A stretch of DNA of 64,000 bases from Planctomycetota bacterium (GTDB lineage Bacteria; Planctomycetota; UBA1135; GCA-002686595), in assembly GCA_016779205.1 (NCBI GenBank), contig JADHOC010000001.1, positions 186,001-250,000 of the forward strand, given 5' to 3'. This document shows, one piece after another, positions 35,674-44,965 of this stretch. Below the pieces are notes generated by a model. That model had not been told where the DNA came from. It did not search any database and saw nothing but the letters and a program-made list of their open reading frames with translations. The position numbers were made by a program, and so were the translations under genes. The stretch's first letter is position 1; the number at the start of each line of letters is the position of its first letter.

Positions 35674-36027
35674 ATGATCCAGGGCAAGGCCGCCGCCAGG
35701 CCTGCCGCCGAGGCCTTCGGGATGGAGCGGGTGCATCTTGCAGCGGACGACTCCGGCGCTCCGGCCCTGGGGGTCGACCTCGCCGGGGCCAACGCGGGCC
35801 GCCCCATGGAGTCCACGCACTCGATCGTGGATGGACCCATGGCGCTGCTCGTCCGCGACGAGGTCCTCACGGCCCCGCCCATCGTTGCTCCCCCTGGCGG
35901 TGCCGGGCTCCCCCTGGCGGCGCCGGCATCATCACCGAGGGAGCCTTCAGGTTCGAGGGAGACGAGGTGCAGCGGCTCCTCGAGCACCTCCAGGCCGGAC
36001 CCCGGCCCGCGGGGGGGGGGCGCCTGA
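35674..36027 (+). pseudogene. SecDF-P1-head-like gene broken by a 20-bp tandem duplication
   Basis: The frame from 35674 codes for a sequence like the first periplasmic head domain of SecD: VHLAADDSGAPALGVDLAGA, NAGRPM, and ALLVRDEVLTAPPIV. After base 35886 the match stops, but it resumes in another frame at 35907 as GGAGIITEGAFRFEGDEVQRLLEHL, which fits the end of that domain (gG.G.I.G.F...EvqrLl..L). Removing one copy of the duplication at 35887-35926 joins the two parts exactly. A further one-base change in the G10 run at 36011-36020 would bring the TGA at 36025 into frame. The intact product would be about 110 residues, so it was probably a standalone head-domain protein or a fragment of a larger one. 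A sequencing error in the G-run cannot be excluded. Confidence 0.6.
35887..35926. repeat. 20-bp tandem duplication (19/20 identical)
   Basis: Copies 35887-35906 and 35907-35926 differ only at 35901/35921 (t versus c). Because 20 is not a multiple of three, the second copy shifts the reading frame of the SecDF-head-like gene. Confidence 0.9.
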
Positions 36028-36455
36028 CGGGCTCCCCGACCATCCGCCAGAGGAGAGGCTCGCCAGGCCGCCCAAGGCTGCTTCAGATCGAGGCCGGGGG
36101 ATGGGGGGGCGAGATCTCGATGCAGCCCGGGGCCCCGGCACTAGGAACTGCGCCCAAGGGCACTGGGAACACTATTGGCCCAGGGCGTGCCAGGAGCCGG
36201 TCGAGGGGCCCCGACTCCGTTCTTGTCGCCGACGGGTGGCTCCCATCCTCCTAGCCCCGTGAGGAAAAACTAGGGCCTGCGGCCCCCATGGGGCGGGCTA
36301 CGGTGAGTTCGGTCGCCTGCCAAGATCGATCGCCGCGGATCCCCGCTGAGGACGCAGTCCCTCTGGCCCTGCAGCGAATCATGAGTTGCCCGGAACGCCG
36401 GGCCTGAAGGCGCGTGACCCCTCCTCCATCGCCTTCCAACTCTCGAGGTGGCCCC
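36028..36455. other. Gene-free stretch of 428 bases
   Basis: No convincing coding region on either strand. The only items seen are a perfect 10-bp palindrome ccccatgggg (about 36287-36296) and a short A-rich run (gaggaaaaac near 36262). It presumably carries the promoter of the exported protein that starts at 36456. Confidence 0.5.
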
Positions 36456-38954
36456 ATGCGCCAACCCCTCCCCGCCGGCCTCCGCTCGGCTCTCGTCACC
36501 GCGCTCATTCTCACCGGCACCGCCTACGCCCAGGAGCCCGCCAAGCTCCACCGTGTGCAGGACTCCTTTCGCGCGCCCATCCACGCGGGGACCTTCCACG
36601 TGGCCACCGGTCAGTTCCAGCGCGCCACCTCCTTCAGCGGCGGCAACGACGGGCCGACAGGGGTCGAGGCGATCTACCGCAACAACTTCTACACGGCGGT
36701 GTTCCTGGACATCAACGGGAGCCACCAGATCGTCGACGAGGGCCGGCTCCCCAGCACCAGCTCTCCGTCACAGACGTCGCCCTACCCGAGCGTCCAGGGG
36801 TTGGCGGACAGTTACCAGGTCAACAACATCCAGCTCGCTTACGCCACCGACTCCGTCGGGGACGGGACCGCCCAGCTCACCTTCTACGAGCAGTACCGCC
36901 CGTGCATCAACCCGGTGGGGACGCTGACCCCGATTCTCGACCTCACGATCGTCGGGCTCCCTGGGACGCTCACCCCGGGCACCACGACCCCTTACACCTT
37001 CGACATCGACATGTCGGGGTTCGAGTTCTGCGTGCGGGCGGATGGGGACGGCCAGTTCGACGGAGACGCGTTCGACTTCTTCGGGTGGGGCCTCGAGATG
37101 AGCGCCGATCCGGGGTCCATGATCGGCCCGATCGTCGGCGCCCGGCCCGGCGCGCTCGCGCCCACCGGCGAGGGGACCTGCTTCAGCAACCCGTCCGCCA
37201 CGGTGGCCTCTGGTCTCTACTCCATTGACCAGGCGTACGAGATCGAGCTCGCGAGCGGGAACGGCCGCTGCTTCAACGAGGGGGGCTACGACGAGGTCGA
37301 CAACGACCCCTGCTTCGTGTCGTTCTGGCTGGTGCTCGGCGCCAACCTGGGCTTCTCGTGCGTCAGCTGCGTGGAGGGCATCGACGACGAATACGAGGAC
37401 AACGACACCTGCGCCACGGCGGTACCCGTGCCCTCCAACCTCACCACGGGCAACCTGGTCGTACGCAAGCCGGGCGTGGACGAGGACTACTACCGGGTCA
37501 CCGTGGCCCCCAACTCCACCCTCACGGCCTCCATCTTCTTCAACCAGTTCCAGGCCGACATTGACCTGTGGCTGATCGACGACACCTGCACGTTCCTGCT
37601 GGACTCCTCCGAGAGCACCGCGGGCGTCGAGACGGTCCAGTTCAACAACACGACCGGCAGCCCCGTGGACGTCATCGTGAACCCGTTTGTCTTCGGACAG
37701 AGCGTCGGTGAGTGCGGCGACTACACGATGGTGCTGGACAACACCCCGCCGAGCACGATCCTCGAGGTGGCGCAGGCGGAGTCGCTCGTGGTGGGCGCCC
37801 TGACCGGGACCTACCTCCAGACCCACGCCGACGACAACCTCTACGAGGTGCTCACGGAGGTCGAGAGCGGCGGCAAGCCGGCCAATCGGCGCAGCCGAGC
37901 CGAGCACCTCTGGCTCTTCCAGCTCCCGGCCGGCAACAGCCTCAACTTCACCGGACGGGCCTACCAGAGCTCGTCTGTGGACGGAGACAACTGGCGCCTG
38001 GAGTACTCCTTGGACCAGCAGAGCTGGACGACCCTCTTCGTGGTGAGCAGCACCCAATCGGACGCGCCCGCCGTCACCGTCCCCCTGCCCGCCTCGATCG
38101 TGGGGCCCGTCTACGTCAGGATCCGCGATACGGACCGCACCCAGGGCAACCGTGAGCTGGATTCGGTCTTCATCGACTACCTCGCCTTCGAGGTCATGGG
38201 CACGGGCGGCGGCAACCCGCCGGGCGCTCCGACCAACCTCGTGGCCGTGGCGAACTCCAGCACCGAGGTCGACCTCACCTGGATCGATGGGTCCAGCGAT
38301 GAGGACCAGTTCGAGCTGGAGCGGAGCCTCGACGGGCTCGCGTGGTCCAGCGTGAACAACTCCATCCCCGCGAACTCCACGGCGTTCACCGACGCCGGGC
38401 TGACCCCCGATACGGAGTACTTCTACCGCGTCCGGTCCTCCAATGCCTTCGGGGACTCCGACTGGTCCAACGTGGCCAGCGCCACCACCCTGGGCGTTGG
38501 CGGCAGCGACGTCGTCCCCTTCGGCGAGATCCTGGGCGAGGGCACCCTCGGGGGCACCTTCGTCAACGTCACCACGGCCGACGGCGTCGTGCAGTCCCTC
38601 ACGGAACGCCAGAGCGGCGGGAAGCCGGCCAACCGGTTCAGCTTCGCGGCCCACACCTGGCGCATCAACGCGCCCTCAGGCTCGGTGGAGCTCCACCTGA
38701 AGGCGTCGATGATCGACGCGGGCGACGGCGAGTCGTTCGAGTTCGACGTCAGCCTCGATGGCGGCGCCACCTGGCTCCCGCCGGCGCTGACGGTCTCCCC
38801 CAGCACCAGCGGCGCCACCTATCAGATCGCTCCGGTCACCGGCGCCTTCGGCGGCGGCGAGATCCGAGTGCGGGTCCGTGACACCGACCAGAGCCCCGGA
38901 AACCGTGCCCTCGAGGAGGTCCAGGTGGACCACCTCTTCCTGCGGATCTCCTGA
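36456..38954 (+). CDS. Exported multidomain protein with PPC and fibronectin type III domains
   Basis: An 832-residue secreted protein. The signal peptide ends ALILTGTAYAQ (residues 1-25). Residues about 26-305 are a Cys-containing domain without known match. DEYEDNDTCATAVPVPSN at about 308 begins a pre-peptidase C-terminal (PPC) domain. Residues about 435-590 and 695-832 are two copies of the same beta module, each with the core ESGGKPANRRS or QSGGKPANRFS and a closing VRIRDTDRTQGNRELDSV or VRVRDTDQSPGNRALEEV. Between them lies one FN3 domain (GAPTNLVAVANSSTEVDLTW). No catalytic motif is apparent, so it is probably adhesive or carbohydrate-binding. It is monocistronic, with a terminator at 38990-39028. 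Confidence 0.75.
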   Translation: MRQPLPAGLRSALVTALILTGTAYAQEPAKLHRVQDSFRAPIHAGTFHVATGQFQRATSFSGGNDGPTGVEAIYRNNFYTAVFLDINGSHQIVDEGRLPSTSSPSQTSPYPSVQGLADSYQVNNIQLAYATDSVGDGTAQLTFYEQYRPCINPVGTLTPILDLTIVGLPGTLTPGTTTPYTFDIDMSGFEFCVRADGDGQFDGDAFDFFGWGLEMSADPGSMIGPIVGARPGALAPTGEGTCFSNPSATVASGLYSIDQAYEIELASGNGRCFNEGGYDEVDNDPCFVSFWLVLGANLGFSCVSCVEGIDDEYEDNDTCATAVPVPSNLTTGNLVVRKPGVDEDYYRVTVAPNSTLTASIFFNQFQADIDLWLIDDTCTFLLDSSESTAGVETVQFNNTTGSPVDVIVNPFVFGQSVGECGDYTMVLDNTPPSTILEVAQAESLVVGALTGTYLQTHADDNLYEVLTEVESGGKPANRRSRAEHLWLFQLPAGNSLNFTGRAYQSSSVDGDNWRLEYSLDQQSWTTLFVVSSTQSDAPAVTVPLPASIVGPVYVRIRDTDRTQGNRELDSVFIDYLAFEVMGTGGGNPPGAPTNLVAVANSSTEVDLTWIDGSSDEDQFELERSLDGLAWSSVNNSIPANSTAFTDAGLTPDTEYFYRVRSSNAFGDSDWSNVASATTLGVGGSDVVPFGEILGEGTLGGTFVNVTTADGVVQSLTERQSGGKPANRFSFAAHTWRINAPSGSVELHLKASMIDAGDGESFEFDVSLDGGATWLPPALTVSPSTSGATYQIAPVTGAFGGGEIRVRVRDTDQSPGNRALEEVQVDHLFLRIS

Positions 38955-38989
38955 CCCGGCGCCGAGCCGCCCCCTTGGCTCGGGGCTGA

Positions 38990-39028
38990 ACGCCTCGCCG
39001 CCCCTTGCTCCAGGGGGCGGCGAGGCGT
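38990..39028 (+). terminator. 15-bp stem terminator
   Basis: Arms 38990-39004 and 39014-39028 pair perfectly over 15 bp around a 9-base loop, 35 bases after the PPC/FN3 gene stop. It also lies before the end of the convergent EEP gene (39095), so it may work in both directions. Confidence 0.75.
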
Positions 39029-39094
39029 CCTCATAGCCCGGCCCCTTCGCCTCCCCTGGAGAGCGGGCACAGCGCCACGGCGCTCGCGACCGCC

Positions 39095-39889
39095 CTACTC
39101 GCCGAGGACGACGTCGAGTTGAACCGGCCGGTGGTCAGAGATCACAGGCTCGTCCAACACCAGCACCGTCGCGCCGGGGAAGGCCCCCACCGGAGCGATC
39201 AGGAAGTGGTCGATGGTCCGGTCCGGGGCGTCGGCGGGGAAGGTCGGAGCGGCGGGGCCCACGCGGCCGAAGGCGCTCCAGCCCTGGAGGAGCGCGAGGG
39301 TGCGGCTCTCCGGGACGTCGTTCAGGTCGCCGCCCAGGATCACCGGGCCAGGCGCCCCCGGGCCCTCCCCGCCCTCGACGATGAGCGCCTCCAGCAACGC
39401 CCGCGCCTGGGCCACACGGCGCTCGTCGTCCGCCAGCCAGTCCAGGTGAGCGTTGGCCACGCGCAAGGGCGCGCCGTCCACGTCGAGGGTGACCACCATG
39501 GCCGATCGTGGCTCCAGGGTGCCGGCGGGGAGCGCGACCACCTCGGCGGCCATCACCTGCGGAGCCGCGAGGATCGCGAGGCCATAGCGGCCCCCTTGAA
39601 AGTCCATGAAGGGCGCGAAGTGGGCCGTCATTCCCAGGCGCGCACCGAGGGCCGCCGCCTGGTCCACGCCCCCCGACCGGGACGCCCGCTCGTCCACCTC
39701 CTGGAGCAGCACCACGTCCGCGCCCGTGGCCGCCAGGTAGTCGCCCACACGCTCGAGGTCGAGGACCCCGTCCATGCCGAGGCCGTGTTTGATGTTGTAG
39801 GACACAAGGCGCAGGGAGGCCGGCGGCGACGATCCGTCAGGGGAAGCGGCGCAGGCCACGAGGAGGGCGAGGGGGAGGAGGTATCTCAT
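39095..39889 (-). CDS. Endonuclease/exonuclease/phosphatase-family lipoprotein
   Basis: A 264-residue protein with a lipoprotein signal (LLPLALLVACAAS, Cys near 13). The EEP fold motifs are LRLVSYNIKHGLG, VVLLQEVDE (catalytic Glu), VANAHLDW, VILGGDLNDVPES (Asp-x-Asn), TIDHFLI and VISDHRPVQL (final Asp-His). Active-site residues are complete, so it should hydrolyse phosphodiesters; with its membrane-surface location, extracellular DNA or phospholipid/inositol-phosphate substrates are plausible. The ATG at 39889 was chosen for the signal peptide although the frame opens at 39955. It is 118 bases downstream of the sirtuin gene end in the same direction, so read-through is possible. Confidence 0.85.
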   Translation of the reverse strand: MRYLLPLALLVACAASPDGSSPPASLRLVSYNIKHGLGMDGVLDLERVGDYLAATGADVVLLQEVDERASRSGGVDQAAALGARLGMTAHFAPFMDFQGGRYGLAILAAPQVMAAEVVALPAGTLEPRSAMVVTLDVDGAPLRVANAHLDWLADDERRVAQARALLEALIVEGGEGPGAPGPVILGGDLNDVPESRTLALLQGWSAFGRVGPAAPTFPADAPDRTIDHFLIAPVGAFPGATVLVLDEPVISDHRPVQLDVVLGE

Positions 39890-40007
39890 GGCCTGATCCT
39901 GCCCTGAAGAGCGGGCGAGGGTCCAGCGCCTCCGCCTCCTTCGCCCGACCTCCACCCCTCCGCTGAGGGATCAGAGCCCCCCTGGGCCTCCGTGGATCGC
40001 GGCGAGG

Positions 40008-40715
40008 TCAGACCCGCGGGGGATCCGCGAGGAGGGCGTCCACGAGCACCGGGACGGCCTCGCTGGCGCGGCCCCCGAAGAAGGCATCCCTGGGGTCGAG
40101 GTTGTCCGGCTCCGCGAGCCCCTGGCAGGCGGTCCAGGCGCCGCTGGCCCGGGCGTAGCTCAGGTAGCCCGCGGCGGGGTACACGGCGCCGCTGGTGCCG
40201 ATGGCGATGAAGTGGGTGGCGCGAGCCACGGCGGCCTCGATCTCGGGGAGGTGGTAGGGCATCTCGCCGAACCAGACCACGTCCGGGCGCAGGGGTGTCG
40301 CGCCGCACTCGGGGCAGGGCACGAGGACCTCCTCGTCCAGGTGCTCGCGGTCCACGGGCCGGCTGCCGCACGCCTCGCAGCGCAGCCGCGAGAGCTCCCC
40401 GTGCATGGGGAGGACCGTGGAGCCCGCCCGCTGGTGCAGGTCGTCCACGTTCTGGGTCACGAGGGTGAAGCCCTCTCCGCGGGCGGCGAGCTCACGCTCC
40501 AGACGCACCAGCGCGAGGTGTGCGGCGTTGGGCTCCACCGCGGCGAGGTTCTGACGACGCAGCTGGTAGAAGCGCCACACGAGCTCCCGGTTCGCCTCCC
40601 AGGCCTCGGGGGTCGCCACCTCCTCGAAGCGGTGGCCCTCCCACAGGCCACCGGCGTCCCGGTAGGTGTCCACGCCGGAGTCGGCCGAGATCCCGGCGCC
40701 GGTCAGAACCACCAC
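40008..40715 (-). CDS. cobB: NAD-dependent protein deacylase (sirtuin, CobB-like)
   Basis: A 235-residue sirtuin. VVVLTGAGISADSG and TYRDAGGLW form the NAD pocket, LVTQNVDDLHQRAGS and MHGELSRLRCEAC carry the catalytic His, and two Cys pairs (CEAC and CPEC) form the zinc site; AIGTSGAVYPAAGY closes the pocket. CobB-type enzymes remove acetyl or succinyl groups from lysines. The GTG at 40715 is chosen because agaggg lies nine bases upstream and the protein then starts at the usual place; GTG 40745 is a longer option. It is the last gene of a run that starts with the efflux adaptor, directly after a threonine dehydratase. Confidence 0.9.
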   Translation of the reverse strand: MVVLTGAGISADSGVDTYRDAGGLWEGHRFEEVATPEAWEANRELVWRFYQLRRQNLAAVEPNAAHLALVRLERELAARGEGFTLVTQNVDDLHQRAGSTVLPMHGELSRLRCEACGSRPVDREHLDEEVLVPCPECGATPLRPDVVWFGEMPYHLPEIEAAVARATHFIAIGTSGAVYPAAGYLSYARASGAWTACQGLAEPDNLDPRDAFFGGRASEAVPVLVDALLADPPRV

Positions 40716-40752
40716 GTGGCGCCGCCCTCTATCGCTCCCCACCACGCCTCGA

Positions 40753-41745
40753 TCAGGCTCCCGGCGCGCCAAGAACGCGCCGCAGGTCGCCGATGTCCAG
40801 GTTGCCGCCACAGACCACCACGCAGTCCTTGCGGTCATCTGCGGGCCGCGGGTCCCGGGCCCACACAGCGAGCGCCACCGCCGCCGCGCCCTCGGCGAGG
40901 ATCCGCTCCTCCGCCAGGAGGCGTACCAGGCCCGCCTCGATCTCGTCTTCGTCCACCAGCTCCCAGCGGTCCACGAAGTCCCGGCAAGGCGGGAAGGTGA
41001 CCGACCCCTCCTCGAGGCCCCCGGCGGTCGCGAGGGAGAGGGTCGGCAGGTGTTCGGTCTCGACGATCTTTCCCACCGCCACCGAGGCGTGCATGGGGTG
41101 ACTGGCCCGGGGCGAGCAGCCGATGACCTCGACCTCGGGGGCCACGTGCTTCAGCACCGCCGACACCCCACCGATCAGGCCGCCGCCGCCCACGGCGATG
41201 TACACACGCCCGAGCGTCGGCAGGTGCTCGAGCAGCTCGACGCCGAGGGACCCCTGGCCCGCCATCACCACCGCGTCGTTGTAGGGCGACACGAAGGTCT
41301 CCCCGGAGGCCTCGGCGCGGACGCGGGCCGCCGCCTCGGCCTCTCCACACTCGGCCCCGGAGCGGACGACGCTCGCCCCCCTGGAGGTGATCGCTTGCGC
41401 CCGCCCGTCAGGCGTGGGTTCGGGGATCAGCACGGTCGCGGCCACACCCGTCAGCGAAGCCGCGTGGGCCACCGCCGCGCCGTGGTTTCCCGTGGAGGCC
41501 GCCACCACGCCACGGGCGCGCTCCTCCTCGGAGAGGTGCTGCAGGCGGTGCATGGCGCCGCGGATCTTGAAGGACCCCGTGGGCAGCGCCGACTCCATCT
41601 TCAGGAGGAGGCCGCCGCTCGGATCGAGCCCCAGGGCCTCTCGCATGGGCGAGGCGTCGAAGTGGCGCCGCAGACCCGCTGCGGCGTGGACGCTCTCCTG
41701 GTACATCGTTCGGGCGAGGTCTTCCCTGGTCGGCGCGGCGCTCAT
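40753..41745 (-). CDS. PLP-dependent threonine/serine dehydratase
   Basis: A 330-residue fold-type II PLP enzyme. The lysine that binds PLP is Lys 60 in PTGSFKIRGA; VVAASTGNHGAAVAHA is the Asn loop, and VAVGGGGLIGGVSAVLK-like text (residues about 187-203) is the Gly-rich phosphate site. There is no C-terminal ACT regulatory domain, so it is of the short, catabolic or racemase-like type (threonine dehydratase, serine racemase or hydroxyaspartate dehydratase). The ATG at 41745 lies 10 bases after the RND pump stop. It probably shares a transcript with the pump genes and the sirtuin; why is unclear. Confidence 0.85.
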   Translation of the reverse strand: MSAAPTREDLARTMYQESVHAAAGLRRHFDASPMREALGLDPSGGLLLKMESALPTGSFKIRGAMHRLQHLSEEERARGVVAASTGNHGAAVAHAASLTGVAATVLIPEPTPDGRAQAITSRGASVVRSGAECGEAEAAARVRAEASGETFVSPYNDAVVMAGQGSLGVELLEHLPTLGRVYIAVGGGGLIGGVSAVLKHVAPEVEVIGCSPRASHPMHASVAVGKIVETEHLPTLSLATAGGLEEGSVTFPPCRDFVDRWELVDEDEIEAGLVRLLAEERILAEGAAAVALAVWARDPRPADDRKDCVVVCGGNLDIGDLRRVLGAPGA

Positions 41746-41755
41746 ACGCGCCGCA

Positions 41756-44700
41756 TCATGCCTGATCCAGGGCAGGCACGCCCATGGGGGATTCACCGCC
41801 GCCGGGCCCGGCTTGGCCCCCGGCAGGATCAGCGGCGTCCGGGGGCGCTCCGCGCAGGAACACCCGCCGCGCCAAGGCGATCAGGTCCTCGAGCACCACG
41901 TAGGCCGCCGGCACCAGGATCAGGATCAGCACCGTCGCCACCGCGAGCCCGAAGAAGATGCTGATGGCCATGGGCTGTAGGAAGCGCGCCTGGCCGGACA
42001 CGAAGAAGGTCAGGGGCAGGAGACCCAGCATGGTCGTCACCGACGTCAGCACGATCGGCCGGAAGCGCAGGCGCCCCGAGTCCTGGACCGCCTCGAGCAT
42101 GGGCACCCCGCGCCGCCGCCGCTGGCCAATGAAGTCCACCAGGATCAGGCTGTCGTTCACCACCACACCGGCGAGGGCCAGCAGACCGATCAGGGACATG
42201 AGCGTGATGGAGCGGTCCATGACCGCGTGCCCGAGCACCATGCCCACCCCGGCGAAGGGGATGATGAACATGATCACCATGGGCTGCAGGAAGCTCTGGA
42301 AGAGCGTCCCCAGGATCAGGTAGATGAGCAGCCCCGAGAGCAGGGCCGCGGACCACAGCCCCGCCATGGACCTGGCGGTCTCATCCGCCTGGCCCCGGAG
42401 CTTGAAGGACTCCCCGGGTCCCATGGAGGCGTCGTTGGCGAGCTCGCCCGCGAGGGTTCGCAGGATCTGCGCCGAGTTCCCCTCGGTCTCCTCCACATCG
42501 GCGCTCACCACCACCGCGCGGACGCGGTCCTCGTGGCCCACCGAGGAGGGGCCCCGACCGACCTCGGCGTCGGCCACCGTGCGGAGGGGAACGCGCCGGG
42601 CGGGCCCGCCGCCCCCTGTGGGAAGCGTCACCTCCATGCGCTCCAGGGCCCCCGCGACGCGGCGCTCGGACTCGGGGTACTTGAGCACCACCTCGACCTC
42701 GTCCGGCCCTCGGCGGAGCGAGGCCACCTCGCGCCCCTCGAAGGCCGCGCGCAGCTCCATGGCCAGCCCAGCCTCGGTCAGCCCCGCGAGGCGACCCTGC
42801 TCGTTCGGCACCAGCTCCACCCGGCCCTTGCCGCTGTCCAGGTCGGTGCGCACATCGCGCACCCCGGCGAAGCGGCCCAGTCGAACGGCCAGCTCGTCCG
42901 CGCGGACCCTCAGGCGGTCCAGGTCCGGGCCGCTCAGGGCGACCTCCACGGCGCGCCCCGCCGGCCCGGTCTGGGGCTGGCCGATCTCGTAGCTCTCCAC
43001 CAGGGCGGGCAGCGCCGCGAGCTCGACCCGGAGGGCCTCGATGATCTCCGCGGTGGTCCGGGTGCGTCCCTCTCCCTCACGGAGCTCCACCCACACCTGG
43101 CCCAGGTGCGGACCGATCTCGAACTCGGAGACCTTCGACGCGGCGACGCCGAGCAGCGTGTGCTTGGAGAGCACCTCCCCGGCGCCGCTCCCGTCGACCA
43201 TCCCCTCGACCGCCTCGCACACCACCTCCGTGTCGTCCAGGCTCGCGCTCGGGTCCAGGCGCAGGGACACGAAGAAGAGCTGGCTCTCGAACTGGTCGAA
43301 GAGCACGAAGGGGATCCGCGTCACCCCCACGGCCCCGACCACCGCGCCGAACGCCAGCGCGAGGCTCAGGGTCGCGTAGCGCCACCGCAGGGCGCCGGCC
43401 AGGAGGCGGGTGTAGGCGTCCTGGAGCGGGCTGTACCAGCGGCGGACCGTGCCGCCGCCACTCCGAATCTGGGCCTGCATGCGCGCCACGGCCCGCTTCG
43501 AGGTCCAGTGGGCCAGGTGGGAGGGGAGGATGGTGAAGGCCTCGACCAGGGACACCACCAGGCAAGCGGTGACCACGATGGGGAGCGGGCGCAGGAACAT
43601 GCCCGTGGAGCCAGGCAGCAGGAGGATGGGAAGGAAGGCCGCGATGCTGGTCATGATGGTCGCGATCACGGCGCGCCCGACCTCGGCGGTGCCCTCCACC
43701 GCCGCGACCTCGGGGGCGTCCCCCTCCTCCATTCGTCGGTAGACGTTCTCACCCACCACGATGGCGTCGTCCACGATCATCCCGAGCACGACGATCAGGG
43801 CGAACATGGTGATCATGTTCATGGTCACCCCCACCGCGCCCGAGACGAGGATCCCGCCGAGGAACGCGAGGGGGATCCCGAGCGCAGTGACCAGCGCCAC
43901 CCTCGGGCTCAGGAAGAGCAGCAGCGCGAGCAGCACGAGACCAGCGCCCACCATCCCCGACTCGAACATGGTCCGCAGGCGGTTGCGGACGTAGATGGAC
44001 AGGTCGCTGTTGGTGCCGATGGCGACCCCCGGCTCCATGGAGTCCGAGCGGCCGTCCACGTGGTCGAGGACGATCCGCGCCACGTCGATGGCGTCGGCGC
44101 CCTCGTCCTTGTTGACCTGCATGTGCACGCAGGGGTGGCCATTGAACCGACCCCGTGACGAGCCGCGGGAGGAGGCCTCGCTGAGGCGAGCGATGCGCCC
44201 GAGGGTCACCGTCGCCCCCCCAGGGGACGACAGCACCGGCAGGTCCTCCAGGTCGCGGGCCCACCGGACGTCGCCGCCCACCCGCAGGAGCTGCTGCCGC
44301 TCGTCGACCTCGAGGCTCCCCAGCGGCGCCTCGGCCAGGCGGGCGCGGATGGCCACCTCCGCCGCGTCGAGGGTGAGCCCATGACGGTCCAGCTCCTCGG
44401 GCACCGCCTCGACCCAGATCTGCGGCTCGATCAGCCCCGTGGACACCACCGAGGAGACGCCCGGCAGGGCCTCAAGCGCCCGGGCCTCGTCCTCCGCCAC
44501 TCGCTTGAGCACGAGGTCATCCGCCGAGCCGTAGATGAAGACCGCGATGACGGGGAAGCGGTTCTCCACCTCGAACAGCAGCGGGTCCTCCACGTCGTCG
44601 GGGAGGGTCACATCCCCGCCCCGGACGCGATCCCGCGCGTCCGAGAGCACCTTGGAGATGCTCGCACCGTCCGCCAGGGTCAAGTTCACCCGAGACACCC

Positions 44701-44965
44701 CCTCCCTGCTGACCGAGCGCATCTCGTCCACGCCCTCGAGCCCGTCGAGGGCGTCCTCGATGGGCGCAGTCACCAGCCGCTCCACGTCCACCGGCGAGGC
44801 GCCTGGATACACGGAGAAGACCTCCACGGCGTCGAGGGAGAAGTCCGGGAAGACCTCCCGCGGCATGCCGCGGTACACCACGAACCCGCTGACGATCAGC
44901 GCCGCCATGGCGAGGTTGGCGCCCACCGGCCCCCGCACCGCGAGGCTGGCCAGCCAGCGGATCAT
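41756..44965 (-). CDS. RND-superfamily efflux transporter (AcrB/HAE-like)
   Basis: A 1069-residue inner-membrane pump. It has the internal twofold layout of AcrB-type proteins: an N-terminal helix (GANLAMAALIVSGFVVYRG), two large periplasmic loops and two clusters of membrane helices. The proton-relay acidic pair is in VLGMIVDDAIVVGENVYRR, and the FPDF/YPGASPVDVERLVTAPIE segment is typical. Such pumps move drugs, metals, lipids or dyes out of the periplasm with proton flow; the substrate is not predictable. Its ATG overlaps the adaptor stop (ATGA at 44962-44965). No outer-membrane TolC-type factor is adjacent. Confidence 0.92.
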   Translation of the reverse strand: MIRWLASLAVRGPVGANLAMAALIVSGFVVYRGMPREVFPDFSLDAVEVFSVYPGASPVDVERLVTAPIEDALDGLEGVDEMRSVSREGVSRVNLTLADGASISKVLSDARDRVRGGDVTLPDDVEDPLLFEVENRFPVIAVFIYGSADDLVLKRVAEDEARALEALPGVSSVVSTGLIEPQIWVEAVPEELDRHGLTLDAAEVAIRARLAEAPLGSLEVDERQQLLRVGGDVRWARDLEDLPVLSSPGGATVTLGRIARLSEASSRGSSRGRFNGHPCVHMQVNKDEGADAIDVARIVLDHVDGRSDSMEPGVAIGTNSDLSIYVRNRLRTMFESGMVGAGLVLLALLLFLSPRVALVTALGIPLAFLGGILVSGAVGVTMNMITMFALIVVLGMIVDDAIVVGENVYRRMEEGDAPEVAAVEGTAEVGRAVIATIMTSIAAFLPILLLPGSTGMFLRPLPIVVTACLVVSLVEAFTILPSHLAHWTSKRAVARMQAQIRSGGGTVRRWYSPLQDAYTRLLAGALRWRYATLSLALAFGAVVGAVGVTRIPFVLFDQFESQLFFVSLRLDPSASLDDTEVVCEAVEGMVDGSGAGEVLSKHTLLGVAASKVSEFEIGPHLGQVWVELREGEGRTRTTAEIIEALRVELAALPALVESYEIGQPQTGPAGRAVEVALSGPDLDRLRVRADELAVRLGRFAGVRDVRTDLDSGKGRVELVPNEQGRLAGLTEAGLAMELRAAFEGREVASLRRGPDEVEVVLKYPESERRVAGALERMEVTLPTGGGGPARRVPLRTVADAEVGRGPSSVGHEDRVRAVVVSADVEETEGNSAQILRTLAGELANDASMGPGESFKLRGQADETARSMAGLWSAALLSGLLIYLILGTLFQSFLQPMVIMFIIPFAGVGMVLGHAVMDRSITLMSLIGLLALAGVVVNDSLILVDFIGQRRRRGVPMLEAVQDSGRLRFRPIVLTSVTTMLGLLPLTFFVSGQARFLQPMAISIFFGLAVATVLILILVPAAYVVLEDLIALARRVFLRGAPPDAADPAGGQAGPGGGESPMGVPALDQA

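Noticed and set aside
35738..36262. Arg/Pro-rich 174-codon frame over the SecDF-head pseudogene
   Set aside because: Composition is that of an out-of-frame shadow; the SecDF-like signal is in the other two frames.
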